A stretch of DNA of 64,000 nt, taken from positions 620,001-684,000 of the forward strand of contig CAWIVH010000018.1 in NCBI GenBank assembly GCA_963839475.1. The letters run 5' to 3'. Under the pieces are notes generated by a model. That model did not search any database and was not told the DNA's origin. It saw only the letters and a program-made list of their open reading frames with translations. This document shows, piece by piece, positions 45,971-55,340 of this stretch. How positions within the stretch are numbered: the first letter of the stretch is position 1; each line of letters opens with the position of its first letter. The DNA comes from CAWIVH01 sp963839475. GTDB taxonomy: Bacteria; Acidobacteriota; UBA6911. Position numbers and translations under genes: made by a program.

Positions 45971-47154
45971 CAGGGGAGAGAGCCCCAGATACTCAGGTCG
46001 GCATAAATGGGATTGTGGTCCGAGATCCTATCCGCTCCTCTTCTGGGCAGGCGGATGCAGCCGGGGTTTTCCGACACCGAACCGGATATCCGGTCGATGA
46101 TTTCTCCCCTTTTCACCGGTTGAATCCCCCTGCCCAGCAGCCAGTCCAATTTGAAATCGAGATACCCGTTGTATACGGACAGCCTTTTCCTGACCCGATC
46201 GGCGATAAAAGAAGGCAGCAGGCCGGCGTCCTCGAGCCCCCCGATGGGAGCCGAGGCCGTGTCTTCCGCGGAGTTGAGCCGCCGCCAGGAAAATCCCGCT
46301 TCACGCGCCACACGGAATAAGGGTTCTGAACCTTCCTCGGGATGCCTGAGTTCTTCCTTCAGTTTGTCCGGGTCAGCAAATGATATCCGCAACGCAGAAC
46401 GCGCGGTCCTCCACGTTGTTCCCCGGGAGAAGCCGTTGGAATTAAAATCTCCCCCCAACAGACAAGGATCTCCGGCATCAGCAGGCAGATTATCGAGGAT
46501 GTGTTTCATTTGCCGCGCACGGCAGGAGGGAGTATTGCGAACTTCCAGGTGTGCTGAGCCAAACCAGAGCGATCCCGACTCGAGTTCGATCCTCGCCCAT
46601 ACGCAGTTCCGCCGCCCATATCGCTTTTCATGGAATTCATACGGCTCGAAGCAGACCGGGAGAGGAATGGACCGGGACTCCAGGATGGGGTATCGGCTCA
46701 GAATGGCATTCCCCTGCAGGCTTTCCTGGTTTTCCCCTGGAATCGACAATTCCTCCTCGGTTCCTTTGGTCAATTCCAGATGGGCAGGCCCGAATACCAT
46801 GTTCATGCCCAGGTCCCGCGCCAGGTCCCGCGCCACGTGGATATTTCCGGAACGATTCATTCCGTAATCGGCCTCATTCAGGAGAATAACGTCCGCCCTG
46901 CGCAGGATTTCATGCGTTCGCAAGACTTCCAGCAAGAGACTGTAGCGCTTTCCTTTTTCTATATTCCATTGGACAATCCGGAGAAAAGAAAGCCGGCGAG
47001 AGTTCGCCGCCGGGTGGTTGAAAACCTCGGGCCTATCCAGCAATGCACGAATCTCCGAAGCGTGCGTTGTGAAAAAACTCGATCGGTGCAATTCCGAAAG
47101 AGATGCATAACCGCGAAGACCTTCCAGCAGGAAATCGTGCGGGCCGTTTGTCAT
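45970..47154 (-). CDS. Endonuclease/exonuclease/phosphatase (EEP) family protein
   Basis: 394 residues with no signal peptide. All EEP metal/catalytic blocks are visible in order: IVQWNIEKG (~60), ILLNEAD, GNAILSRYPI, FGSAHLEV, LLGGDFNSNG, KLDWLLGRG and ISDHNPIYA near the C-terminus. The family includes DNA-repair nucleases and sphingomyelin/inositol phosphatases; these motifs do not decide which. Its stop codon overlaps the palindromic repeat. Upstream start signal is weak. Confidence 0.85.
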   Translation of the reverse strand: MTNGPHDFLLEGLRGYASLSELHRSSFFTTHASEIRALLDRPEVFNHPAANSRRLSFLRIVQWNIEKGKRYSLLLEVLRTHEILRRADVILLNEADYGMNRSGNIHVARDLARDLGMNMVFGPAHLELTKGTEEELSIPGENQESLQGNAILSRYPILESRSIPLPVCFEPYEFHEKRYGRRNCVWARIELESGSLWFGSAHLEVRNTPSCRARQMKHILDNLPADAGDPCLLGGDFNSNGFSRGTTWRTARSALRISFADPDKLKEELRHPEEGSEPLFRVAREAGFSWRRLNSAEDTASAPIGGLEDAGLLPSFIADRVRKRLSVYNGYLDFKLDWLLGRGIQPVKRGEIIDRISGSVSENPGCIRLPRRGADRISDHNPIYADLSIWGSLP

Positions 47155-47180
47155 TGTCCAACCGTTCTATCGGGATCGGG

Positions 47181-47215
47181 GGATGGCCGGCCTGTTCGAC
47201 CGGCCGGCACCATCC
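47181..47215. other. Strong bulged hairpin in divergent promoter region
   Basis: GGATGGCCGGCC (47181-47192) pairs with GGCCGGCACCATCC (47202-47215) with a two-base bulge and a 9-base loop. It lies between the divergent EEP and DSD1-type genes, about 140 bases from the latter's start. Possible regulatory site or degenerate repeat; no further support. Confidence 0.4.
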
Positions 47216-47355
47216 GGAGGCTATTATAGGCCATGCGGGGCTGATGAAAAGGTCCGACTTGGCAGGGCAAGGCCGGGGAGATCGGGCAGCCTATTGCTGC
47301 GACGAGTCATGTTAATATGAAATCTGAAGGAAGCATCTCTCATCGAGGAAATGTC

Positions 47356-48450
47356 ATGAACCTATCGGAAATAGAAACTCCCGCACTGGTAGTAGACCTG
47401 GACATTATGGAGAAAAACCTGCGAGAAATGGCGGAATATACCGCCGGCCACGGACTGGATCTCCGGCCACATATCAAAACCCACAAAACCCCCGCCATCG
47501 CCCGGATGCAGATAGCCTCGGGCGCCAGGGGAATCACAGTGGCCAAGCTGGGCGAGGCGGAGGTAATGGCAAGCGAGGGGATTGACGATATCCTCGTCGC
47601 CTACCCGATTGTGGGCCGTAACAAGGTGGCCCGGCTCGCCGAATTGTCCAAAAAAATCCGCGTGGCTGCGGTCACAGACTCGATCGAGGTCGCCCGGGAG
47701 ATATCTGATGCCGCTGTAGCTGCCGGGACTGATATCCGCCTGCTGGCCGAATTCGACGCGGGCCTGCACCGGTGTGGTGTGGGCACTCCCACCGCTCTCG
47801 CCGCGCTGGCCCGGGACATGAGCAGGCTGCCCCGAATAAAACTGCTGGGTTTTCTTTTTTATCCCGGCCAGATCCGATGCGCTCCCGCTGAGCAGATGGA
47901 AGCGCTTGAACAAATTGACACCCAGTTGCGTGAAGCCCGGGACCAGCTCTTCCAATCCGGGATTGAGATCCCGGTTGTCAGCGGCGGCTCGACTCCGAGC
48001 GCTTTCCAAAGCCACCATATGAAAACCATGACCGAGATCCGCCCGGGCACCTACGTATTCAACGACTGGAATACGGTCCGCGTCGGCGCTACCGACATTG
48101 GCCGGTGCGCCTTGACGGTGCACGTCACCGTGGTGAGCCGTGCCGTCCAGGGTCGTGCCGTGGTAGACGGCGGGTCCAAGACCTTTTCCAGCGACGCCAT
48201 GTTTGGCGCAGCGCGGCCCGCCTTCGGACACTGCCTCGAATACCCGGAAGCGACGCTGGAAGCCATGTGGGAGGAGCATGGCCGTCTGAACCTGGAAGCA
48301 TGCGCCGGAACCCCGGCCATCGGTGACCGTATTCGTTTCATTCCCAACCATGTCTGCACCGCCGTCAACCTCCATAACGAGATTTGGGGGGTCAGGAATG
48401 GGCTTGTCGAAAATCGATGGTCCATCGGAGCTCGCGGCCTTGTGAAATGA
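47356..48450 (+). CDS. PLP-dependent alanine-racemase-fold enzyme (D-threonine aldolase / D-serine dehydratase-like)
   Basis: 364 residues from ATG 47356 (MNLSEIETPALVVDLD), five bases behind GAGGAA. Fold-type III PLP enzyme: LRPHIKTHKTPAIARMQ holds the PLP lysine (~50), then GITVAKLGEAEVM, FDAGLHRCGVGTP, VSGGSTPS and a C-terminal IPNHVCTAVNLHN with the histidine and cysteine that bind a metal in DSD1-type enzymes. It cleaves or dehydrates D-amino acids in the cytoplasm; D-threonine/D-serine choice is not decidable here. Confidence 0.88.
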   Translation: MNLSEIETPALVVDLDIMEKNLREMAEYTAGHGLDLRPHIKTHKTPAIARMQIASGARGITVAKLGEAEVMASEGIDDILVAYPIVGRNKVARLAELSKKIRVAAVTDSIEVAREISDAAVAAGTDIRLLAEFDAGLHRCGVGTPTALAALARDMSRLPRIKLLGFLFYPGQIRCAPAEQMEALEQIDTQLREARDQLFQSGIEIPVVSGGSTPSAFQSHHMKTMTEIRPGTYVFNDWNTVRVGATDIGRCALTVHVTVVSRAVQGRAVVDGGSKTFSSDAMFGAARPAFGHCLEYPEATLEAMWEEHGRLNLEACAGTPAIGDRIRFIPNHVCTAVNLHNEIWGVRNGLVENRWSIGARGLVK

Positions 48451-48523
48451 TTCCCGGGATAAAACGCTGAAAAAGAGGAAAGAAAAAACCAGGGGCATAC
48501 CCCAGCCGCGCATAGCGCAAGCG

Positions 48524-50260
48524 ATGGCGCCGGCTGATTTGAACCGTCTTTTTCTGTGGATGCTGCCGCTCCTCGGATTGTTGATCGTGGCAGCCTACAG
48601 CAATACCCTGGCTGTGCCCTTTGTGTACGACGATGTGCCTTCTATCGTGAAAAATCCGGGAATTCGCAGCCTATCAACGTTCCTGCAGATTCCTCGCAAT
48701 ATAACTGTTTCAGGACGCCCGGTGGTCAGCCTGACCCTGGCCCTCAATTATATTTTCGGCGGCCTTGAAGTCGCCGGATACCACCTCTTTAACCTCGTCA
48801 TCCATGGCACAAACGCATGTCTCGTTTTCTTTCTGCTGTGGAACCTGTTAACCGGGGAGCCGGTCAATATCGGTCGGCCTAAAGGATTTGGGCTCTCCTT
48901 TTCCATAGCCGCAATCTGGGCTGTTCATCCACTCGGATCCGATGCGGTTACCTATGTGATTCAGCGGACCGAACTATTGATGAGCTTTTTCCTGCTTCTG
49001 ACACTTTTTTCCATGCTCAAGGCGAGCAGCACCGGAAAGGTCGCCTGGTGCATGGCAGCTGTCGTCTCCTGCGGACTTGGCATGGCGAGCAAAGAGGTCA
49101 TGGTCGCGGCCCCTCCGCTGGCTATTCTGTTCGATTGGATCTTCCTCGCCCGACGCCCGTCCGACCGGACGCCTGGCCGCAAATGGCTTTATGCGGGCCT
49201 GGCCTCAACCTGGCTGATTCTGGCGCTGCTGCTGGCAACTGGCCCCAGATCCGCAACAGTAGGTTTCGAATTCGTGCGGCTTGGCCCCGTGGATTATCTG
49301 CTGACACAATGCGGAGTCGTGGTTCACTACCTCGGCCTCGCCTTTTGGCCCCACCCGCTCTCCATCGACTACAATTCCTGGCCGGTTGCATCGGGGCTGG
49401 CCGAAGTCCTTGTCCCTGCGTCCCTCCTGGTCGCTCTTTTTGCCCTGAGCCTGTGGGCGATCGTGAAAAAGCCGGCGGCCGGATTTGCAGGTCTGTGGTT
49501 TTTTCTCATCCTTGCCCCAACCTCGAGCTTCGTCCCGATCGCATCGGAAATCGCGGCGGAACGTCGCATGTATCTTCCCCTGGTGGCGGTTATTGGTGTC
49601 GTTGTTATGGCCGTATACCTGCTGCTGTCAGCCGCAACCAAGGGCAGGCCTGCGGGTATTGCAGCAGGAATATTGCTGGGAGTCACTTTGAGTTCCTGCA
49701 TCGCCGCCACACGCAATCGAAACGAGGCCTATCGGAGCGAGGTCTCGATCTGGATGGACGTGTTGGATCATTTTCCCGGAAACGCACTGGCGCACAATAA
49801 CCTGGGCTCGGCGCTGGGGCGCGAAGGCAAAATCAACGAAGCGATACCGCACTTTTCAAAAGCGATCGAGCTGAACCCTAAATACGCTGAGGCTCTTAAC
49901 AATCTGGGCGCCGCGGAGTACAGTCTGGGCCGAACGGTGGAAGCAGAAAAACGAATACGCGAGGCTTTGAGGCTGAAACCCGGGTATACCGAGGCTCGTT
50001 TCAATCTGGGGCTGTCCTTGCATAGTCTGGGCCGGCTGGATGAAGCGGTCGCAGAGTATGCTGCGGTACTCCGTTTCTCCCCGGATGACGCGGAGGCAAA
50101 CAACCACATGGGGGCCGCGCTTCTTAGCCTGGGCCGGAGGGACGAAGCTATCCGCCGGTTCGAAACAGCGCTCAAGCTCAAACCTGATTACCTGGAAGCA
50201 GCGGAAAACCTGAAGAGAGCGCAGCTGAATCAACCCGCCACCTCGACCTCAAAACCGTAA
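48524..50260 (+). CDS. Multi-spanning membrane protein with C-terminal TPR repeats (TMTC/mannosyltransferase-like)
   Basis: 578 residues. About ten hydrophobic segments span residues ~10-400, beginning with LLIVAAYSNTLAVPFVYDD, whose loop acidic pair is typical of GT-C glycosyltransferases; SSFVPIASEIAAERRMYLPL is another family-like block. Residues ~420-570 form four TPR units (HNNLGSALGREGKINEAI, NNLGAAEYSLGRTVEAE, FNLGLSLHSLGRLDEAV, NHMGAALLSLGRRDEAI). The architecture resembles TMTC-type O-mannosyltransferases. Glycosylation of exported proteins is inference. Confidence 0.8.
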   Translation: MAPADLNRLFLWMLPLLGLLIVAAYSNTLAVPFVYDDVPSIVKNPGIRSLSTFLQIPRNITVSGRPVVSLTLALNYIFGGLEVAGYHLFNLVIHGTNACLVFFLLWNLLTGEPVNIGRPKGFGLSFSIAAIWAVHPLGSDAVTYVIQRTELLMSFFLLLTLFSMLKASSTGKVAWCMAAVVSCGLGMASKEVMVAAPPLAILFDWIFLARRPSDRTPGRKWLYAGLASTWLILALLLATGPRSATVGFEFVRLGPVDYLLTQCGVVVHYLGLAFWPHPLSIDYNSWPVASGLAEVLVPASLLVALFALSLWAIVKKPAAGFAGLWFFLILAPTSSFVPIASEIAAERRMYLPLVAVIGVVVMAVYLLLSAATKGRPAGIAAGILLGVTLSSCIAATRNRNEAYRSEVSIWMDVLDHFPGNALAHNNLGSALGREGKINEAIPHFSKAIELNPKYAEALNNLGAAEYSLGRTVEAEKRIREALRLKPGYTEARFNLGLSLHSLGRLDEAVAEYAAVLRFSPDDAEANNHMGAALLSLGRRDEAIRRFETALKLKPDYLEAAENLKRAQLNQPATSTSKP

Positions 50261-50279
50261 AGCTGTCATCGGCCTGTTT

Positions 50280-51224
50280 TCAACGCAGTTTTTGTGTCGC
50301 GGTTTTTTGCAGTCGCGCAATCCAGTCCCGGAGGGTACGGAGCGATTCGAGGAGCTCGGGGTCGCGCAGATCCCCTACTTCAACGGTGTGCTCCCGAGGA
50401 TAAAGGAAGTCCCGCACTCCGCGAGCCGTGGCGGCCGACAGGTTCGCTATTCCGTCGGCAATTTCCACATACGAATCCGGAATTGGGGCTTTGGCCGCCT
50501 TGTCGGCGATATCGGCGCGACGGTTTGACTTGGGAATCGCAGGGGTGATGTTTTCAACCAGACGGGCGGCGTTTTTATCGATCGCCTGGGCGTGGGCGAG
50601 GCAAAGCGTAAGAGACCGTTTCCTCTGAGCCGGAGACAATCCCGGTTCCACTCCCAGCCTTGCCAGCTCGGGGATTTCGGGACCATAGCGTTTGATTTTT
50701 CCGCTCCATTCCAGGAGCCGATCCGCGTACATGATCAGCCTTTGCTTCACCACCTCGCCGGATCCTCCGGCACCGGCGGACAGGGGAGACGACCCCGCTG
50801 GCAGGCTCCAGACTGCGATATTTTGCACCGCGCCCAGCAGTTCTTCATTGTTCCAGAGACTAGGAGGGGGAGCCTTTTCATCAAGCTTTTTTTTGCCTGC
50901 CGGCGGCCGCGTGGGATAAATCGTGATTTCCCCGGCGGAGTGCAGCGGCGCGGCCATCTGCTGGAGCTTCCTGAAGCTCTTTTCATCTCCGGCCACACAC
51001 CACATTTCCAGCGAAGACCCGTGAAAGGAAAGTACCGAATCCAGGTCCTGGCAAAGTTCAGTTTCGTGAAACCTGAGCCAGAATTCGACCAGTGCGGCCG
51101 GAGTTTTCGCCGACGGTGCACGATAAGTGGCAGGGAGATTATGAGGCGGAGTGTCTGACCCCGCTGCCGCAAACGACATGCCCGCAAGAACCAAAAGCCA
51201 AAGCCCGAAATTACGAATCACCAT
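50280..51224 (-). CDS. Secreted protein of unknown function
   Basis: 314 residues with a signal peptide (~1-22, LWLLVLAGMSFAAAGS). The mature part is mostly alpha-helical, with ELCQDLDSVLSFHG near 56 and a C-terminal helix pair (ELLESLRTLRDWIARLQKTA). No recognised domain. It is convergent with the TPR membrane protein and divergent from the M20 peptidase gene. Confidence 0.6.
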   Translation of the reverse strand: MVIRNFGLWLLVLAGMSFAAAGSDTPPHNLPATYRAPSAKTPAALVEFWLRFHETELCQDLDSVLSFHGSSLEMWCVAGDEKSFRKLQQMAAPLHSAGEITIYPTRPPAGKKKLDEKAPPPSLWNNEELLGAVQNIAVWSLPAGSSPLSAGAGGSGEVVKQRLIMYADRLLEWSGKIKRYGPEIPELARLGVEPGLSPAQRKRSLTLCLAHAQAIDKNAARLVENITPAIPKSNRRADIADKAAKAPIPDSYVEIADGIANLSAATARGVRDFLYPREHTVEVGDLRDPELLESLRTLRDWIARLQKTATQKLR

Positions 51225-51312
51225 GGCCGGAGCGTTCTTCCTACAGGTAATGTTTCTATAAGGTAATCACCGCTTCGCTCAAATGTATAGAGAAATAAGG
51301 AGAATTGATTTT

Positions 51313-51343
51313 TGCTATTGTTCACTGGCGGGTGAAAATAGCA
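51313..51343. promoter_or_regulatory. Hairpin or operator upstream of the M20 gene
   Basis: TGCTATT-G-TTCAC (51313-51325) pairs with GTGAA-AATAGCA (51332-51343): 12 base pairs with a single bulged G and a 6-base loop. It lies ~55 bases before ATG 51399 in a divergent promoter region. An operator or an RNA leader hairpin would look alike. Confidence 0.4.
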
Positions 51344-51398
51344 GCGGATCCTGCTAGGATTGCCTCAAACCTGAATTTTTTCCATGGAGTGAACCCGC

Positions 51399-53027
51399 AT
51401 GAAATTTCACCGAATCCGCTGGACCACATGCCTCTGCATCCTGATGACCGCCATGCTGGCCGCAGCACCTCAAGAAGAGAAACAAAATCCACCTCCGGCG
51501 CCCGATGATCCTAAAACAGCCGCACTTAAAGCCGAGGCTGTCGCGGATATCGACAATATGGCAGTCAGGACTCAGCAGATGGTCGACCAGGTTTTCAGCT
51601 TCGGCGAACTCGGCTTCCAGGAATTTGAGACCTCCAGGTACCTGACCGATATCCTCAGGAAAAACGGTTTCGCGGTGCAGGAAGGCATTGCGGGAATTCC
51701 TACAGCCTGGATGGCAACCTGGGGATCCGGAAAACCGGTTATCGCTTTGGGCACCGACATCGATTGCATACCTCAAGCCTCGCAGAAGCCCGGGGTGGCT
51801 TACCGGGCTCCAATCGTGGAAGGCGCACCTGGACACGGTGAAGGGCATAACGCGGGGCAGGCCATCAATATCACCGCGGCGCTGGCAGTCAAAAAGCTGA
51901 TGGAAAAGGAGCATATCTCCGGCACCCTCAAAATCTGGCCGGGTGTGGCAGAGGAGCTTGTAGCAGCCAAAGCTTATTATGTGCGCGAGGGCTATTTCAA
52001 AGATATCGACGCCTGTCTTTTCCTGCATGTCGGCAGCAACCTGTCCGTAGGATGGGGAGACGGCACCAATAACGGCCTGGTATCGGTAGAGTACCTGTTC
52101 CATGGCGAAAGTGCCCATGCCGGTTCGGCTCCATGGCGGGGCCGAAGCGCCCTTGATGCCGTTGAACTGATGGACATCGGCTGGAATTTCCGGCGCGAAC
52201 ATCTGCGATTACAGCAGCGTTCCCATTCCGTAATTACCAACGGCGGGGATCAGCCCAATGTGGTCCCATCAACGGCGTCCATCTGGTATTACTTCCGCGA
52301 GACGGAATACCCCCGAATCAAGGAGATGTGGGAAATAGGCGACAAAATGGCCGCCGGAGCGGCGATGATGACCGCCACGACTTTCACCTCGCGACTCCTG
52401 GGGACTGCATGGCCGGGTCACATGAACAAAGCCATCGCCGAAACCATGTATGAAAACATCAAGAGGATCGGACTTCCCTCCTGGAGCGAGGACGATGTCG
52501 CCCTGGCCAAGGCAACCCAGCGTGAACTTAAGGTGAAGGAAGTGGGGATGAACACCGAGATCCCAAAGCTGGTCGGCCGGGAAAGTATACCCGATGACGA
52601 AAAACGCGGAGGCGGATCGGACGATATAGGAGATATTTCATGGAATGTGCCGACGGTTGTGATGTCTTTCCCATCCAACTTTGCCGCGGGCCCGGGGCAC
52701 AACTGGGCGAATGGTATTGCGATGGCAACGCCCATCGCACACAAAGGGGCAACCTGCGCCGCTAAGGTACAGGCCCTGACCATCCTGGATCTGCTCAGGA
52801 AACCTGAAGTCCTCCAGGCCGCCTGGGAGTATTTCCGGAACGTGCAGACCAAAGAGGTCAAATACACTCCCTTCCTGCGACCCGACGACAAACCGGCAAT
52901 CTGGCTGAACAAGAAGATCATGGACCAGTACCGGCCGGAAATGCGGAAATATTACTTTGACTCTTCGAAATACAAAACCTATCTCGAACAGCTCGGGATC
53001 AAATACCCGACCATCCGAACTCCCTGA
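51399..53027 (+). CDS. Secreted M20-family amidohydrolase (AbgB-like)
   Basis: 542 residues, signal peptide ~1-23 (MTAMLAAAPQ). The M20D-type core shows ALGTDIDCIP (metal aspartate), GHGEGHNAGQAINITAALAV, IWPGVAEELVAAK (catalytic and metal glutamates), GESAHAGSAPWRGRSALDAVE (dimerisation domain start) and PGHNWANGIA. It resembles aminobenzoyl-glutamate utilisation protein B. In most M20D enzymes the GHGEGHN block is ACGHN, with a metal-binding cysteine; here glutamate is in its place. It probably hydrolyses N-acyl amino acids in the periplasm; substrate inferred only from family. Confidence 0.87.
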   Translation: MKFHRIRWTTCLCILMTAMLAAAPQEEKQNPPPAPDDPKTAALKAEAVADIDNMAVRTQQMVDQVFSFGELGFQEFETSRYLTDILRKNGFAVQEGIAGIPTAWMATWGSGKPVIALGTDIDCIPQASQKPGVAYRAPIVEGAPGHGEGHNAGQAINITAALAVKKLMEKEHISGTLKIWPGVAEELVAAKAYYVREGYFKDIDACLFLHVGSNLSVGWGDGTNNGLVSVEYLFHGESAHAGSAPWRGRSALDAVELMDIGWNFRREHLRLQQRSHSVITNGGDQPNVVPSTASIWYYFRETEYPRIKEMWEIGDKMAAGAAMMTATTFTSRLLGTAWPGHMNKAIAETMYENIKRIGLPSWSEDDVALAKATQRELKVKEVGMNTEIPKLVGRESIPDDEKRGGGSDDIGDISWNVPTVVMSFPSNFAAGPGHNWANGIAMATPIAHKGATCAAKVQALTILDLLRKPEVLQAAWEYFRNVQTKEVKYTPFLRPDDKPAIWLNKKIMDQYRPEMRKYYFDSSKYKTYLEQLGIKYPTIRTP

Positions 53028-53122
53028 TGATCGCGGGCAGCTGAATGCTCCCGGAAAACGTACACTCGCCGCGGAATCGCTCCCGGCCGCCGCGCAACCA
53101 TCCGGCTGAAAGGATTCGATCC

Positions 53123-54937
53123 ATGTGTCCCGAACTATCGCCGACACCCGATGAAACAAGCCTCCGTGTGCCGGATATCAAGATACGAGTGAGCATGCCA
53201 CAGCCCTGGACGCACTGCTTCGGCGTCCGGATCACGGTCTCCGGCCAGGCTGGCGACCTGGCATGGCTACGCATGCCGGTTTGGACACCGGGCTCTTACA
53301 TGGTCCGTGAATATAGCCGGAACGTCCACGATTTCTCGGCGCATGGAGATTCGGGGGCCGTGCTGGCATGGGAGAAGACGGACAAATGCACCTGGTTGGT
53401 CCACACGCAGGGAGAGAACCGTTGGTTCGTAGAATACCGGGTTTATGCCTTCGAACTCACGGTGCGAACCTGTTTCCTGGATGACAGCCACGGGTATATC
53501 AACGGCGCCGGACTATTTATGTATCTGGACGGATTCCAAGAGAATAGGCACCAGCTGGAAATCGTTCCCTATGAGGGCTGGACCGTCATTTCAACCGGGC
53601 TGGAAAAGTGCCCCGGTGAGGATCTCATTTTCTCGGCGAGCGATTTCGATACCTTGATTGATTGCCCGATCGAGATCGGAAACCAGGAGGTGCTCGATTT
53701 CGAGGTTCAGCAGCGGCCGCATCACATTGCCGTTTACGGCGGAGGGGAGTTCGATCGGGAGCGGCTGAAGACTGACTTTAAAAAGATCGTGGAAACCTGC
53801 GCGGACTTGATGGGGGACATCCCCTATGCTCACTACACCTTCCTGATTCACCTTATCTCCGACGGGCGCGGCGGCCTGGAGCATGCCAATTCCGTTTCGC
53901 TTCAGGCAAGCCGATGGTTCCATCAGACCCCGGAAAGCTACAATCGCTTCCTGGATCTCGTGGCCCACGAATTCTTTCACCTCTGGAACATCAAGCGACT
54001 CCGCCCCGTGGAATTGGGACCCTTCGATTATCTGAAGGAAAATTACACCCGCCAGCTTTGGGTCTCCGAGGGATTTACCGATTATTATTCCTCCAGGATC
54101 ATGCGCCGGGCAGGTTTCCTCAGCCCCGACGGCTACCTTACCGAACTGTCCAAGTCGATCCGGGAGTTGCAGGAAACGCCGGGCCGGTCGGTCCAGTCAG
54201 CCGCCGAATCCAGCTTCGATGCATGGATCAAGTTTTACCGCCCCGATGCCAATTCCCCGAATGAGACGATATCCTACTATCTCAAAGGCAGCCTCATCGC
54301 CCTCGTGCTTGATCTTGAAATCAGGAACCGGAGCTTGGATCACAGCCTGGACGATGTCATGCGCCGGTTGTACCTTGAGTATTACCGGGAAAAGGGACGA
54401 GGCTTCACGGAAGAAGAATTCCGATCGGTCTGTGAATGGGCTGCCGGGGGGCCCCTCGATGAGATTTTCGACCAATATGCCTACGGCACTCAGGAAATCG
54501 ATTTTGCACGTTATCTGGGCTATGCGGGTCTAAAGTTTGCTGACACGGCTGAAGCCCGCAGCAACGGGCAGGCTGGACACCTCGGAGCATCCATCAGGAC
54601 CGTTGAAGGGCGTGTCTGCATCCATGGCATCACCGCGGGGGGCCCGGCCTGGATCCAGGGGCTCAATATCCAGGACGAAATCCTGGCCGTAAACGGTTAC
54701 CGGGCCAGCCAGGAGTTCATCTCCTCCTACCTGCCGGGCCAACCGCCTGGGACAGAATTGCAGTTCCTGGTCTCCCGGGACGGTCGGTTGCGAACCTTCG
54801 TTATTCGTCTCGGTGAAAAAAAGGAAAATGAATTCAAAATCGAGAGAATCCAGGAACCTTCGGCGCAGCAGAGGCTTCTCTATGAATCCTGGATTTTTGC
54901 GCCCTGGGAATCGTTGACCGTTGCCGGAGGGGTCTGA
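53123..54937 (+). CDS. M61-family metallopeptidase with PDZ domain
   Basis: 604 residues from ATG 53123 (MCPELSPTPDETSLR), with AAAGGA eight bases upstream; an earlier ATG at 53045 has no such site. Beta-rich N-domain, then the zinc motif VAHEFFHLWNIKRLRP (HEFFH at ~282) with the downstream glutamate in LWVSEGFTDYYSS, as in glycyl aminopeptidases. The C-terminal ~110 residues are a PDZ domain (GLNIQDEILAVNGYRAS). No signal peptide is evident, so probably cytoplasmic. It lies 96 bases after the M20 gene on the same strand; joint peptide degradation is possible. Confidence 0.9.
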   Translation: MCPELSPTPDETSLRVPDIKIRVSMPQPWTHCFGVRITVSGQAGDLAWLRMPVWTPGSYMVREYSRNVHDFSAHGDSGAVLAWEKTDKCTWLVHTQGENRWFVEYRVYAFELTVRTCFLDDSHGYINGAGLFMYLDGFQENRHQLEIVPYEGWTVISTGLEKCPGEDLIFSASDFDTLIDCPIEIGNQEVLDFEVQQRPHHIAVYGGGEFDRERLKTDFKKIVETCADLMGDIPYAHYTFLIHLISDGRGGLEHANSVSLQASRWFHQTPESYNRFLDLVAHEFFHLWNIKRLRPVELGPFDYLKENYTRQLWVSEGFTDYYSSRIMRRAGFLSPDGYLTELSKSIRELQETPGRSVQSAAESSFDAWIKFYRPDANSPNETISYYLKGSLIALVLDLEIRNRSLDHSLDDVMRRLYLEYYREKGRGFTEEEFRSVCEWAAGGPLDEIFDQYAYGTQEIDFARYLGYAGLKFADTAEARSNGQAGHLGASIRTVEGRVCIHGITAGGPAWIQGLNIQDEILAVNGYRASQEFISSYLPGQPPGTELQFLVSRDGRLRTFVIRLGEKKENEFKIERIQEPSAQQRLLYESWIFAPWESLTVAGGV

Positions 54938-54973
54938 GCCATCGTGCGGCAGATCCCGTTTAGGGACAAAAAA

Positions 54974-54997
54974 GGGGTGCCCCCGCCGGAGCACCCC
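54974..54997 (-). terminator. GC hairpin with T tract on the minus strand
   Basis: GGGGTGC...GCACCCC (7 bp, 10-base loop). On the minus strand it is followed by TTTTTTGTCCC, so it looks like a factor-independent terminator in that direction, although no minus-strand gene precedes it. On the plus strand it could still stop M61 transcription. Confidence 0.4.
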
Positions 54998-55053
54998 AAG
55001 AAGGAGACCGCGTTCCTCCCAGAACAAACACAGCCTCCCAAAACCTCGTATTC

Positions 55054-55081
55054 GAAGCCCGGCTTGAGCCTGCCGGGCTTC
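55054..55081 (+). terminator. Terminator candidate after the M61 peptidase gene
   Basis: GAAGCCCGGC (55054-55063) and GCCGGGCTTC (55072-55081) form a perfect 10-bp stem with an 8-base loop, then an AT-rich run. It is a likely transcription stop before the LysR promoter. Confidence 0.5.
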
Positions 55082-55340
55082 ATTATCGCCTCTTAATTAT
55101 TAATTTATGAAGTCGAGGCCTTCGCTCCCTGTGCCCTCTTTCCATCCCATGCAGGGCCGGCTCCGGAGCTATGAATGCCAAAGGCGGAAAGAATATAAAA
55201 AATCGGGAAGATTAAGGGAAGTGAATAACTTTGATATTTTGGATCAGGGAAATTAATATACTGTCAGCGATGCAACTTGGGTTGAAACCGGGGCGGCCCG
55301 TCTGCATCAAAAGCCCCGCAACACTTTCGGATGAATCTCT

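Larger units (their letters stand above)
54938..55340. other. Intergenic region with two hairpins and an AT-rich LysR promoter region
   Basis: Holds a GC hairpin (54974-54997), a terminator-like hairpin (55054-55081) and, from ~55090, an AT-rich stretch that presumably carries the promoter of the LysR gene. No coding frame is supported. Confidence 0.6.
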
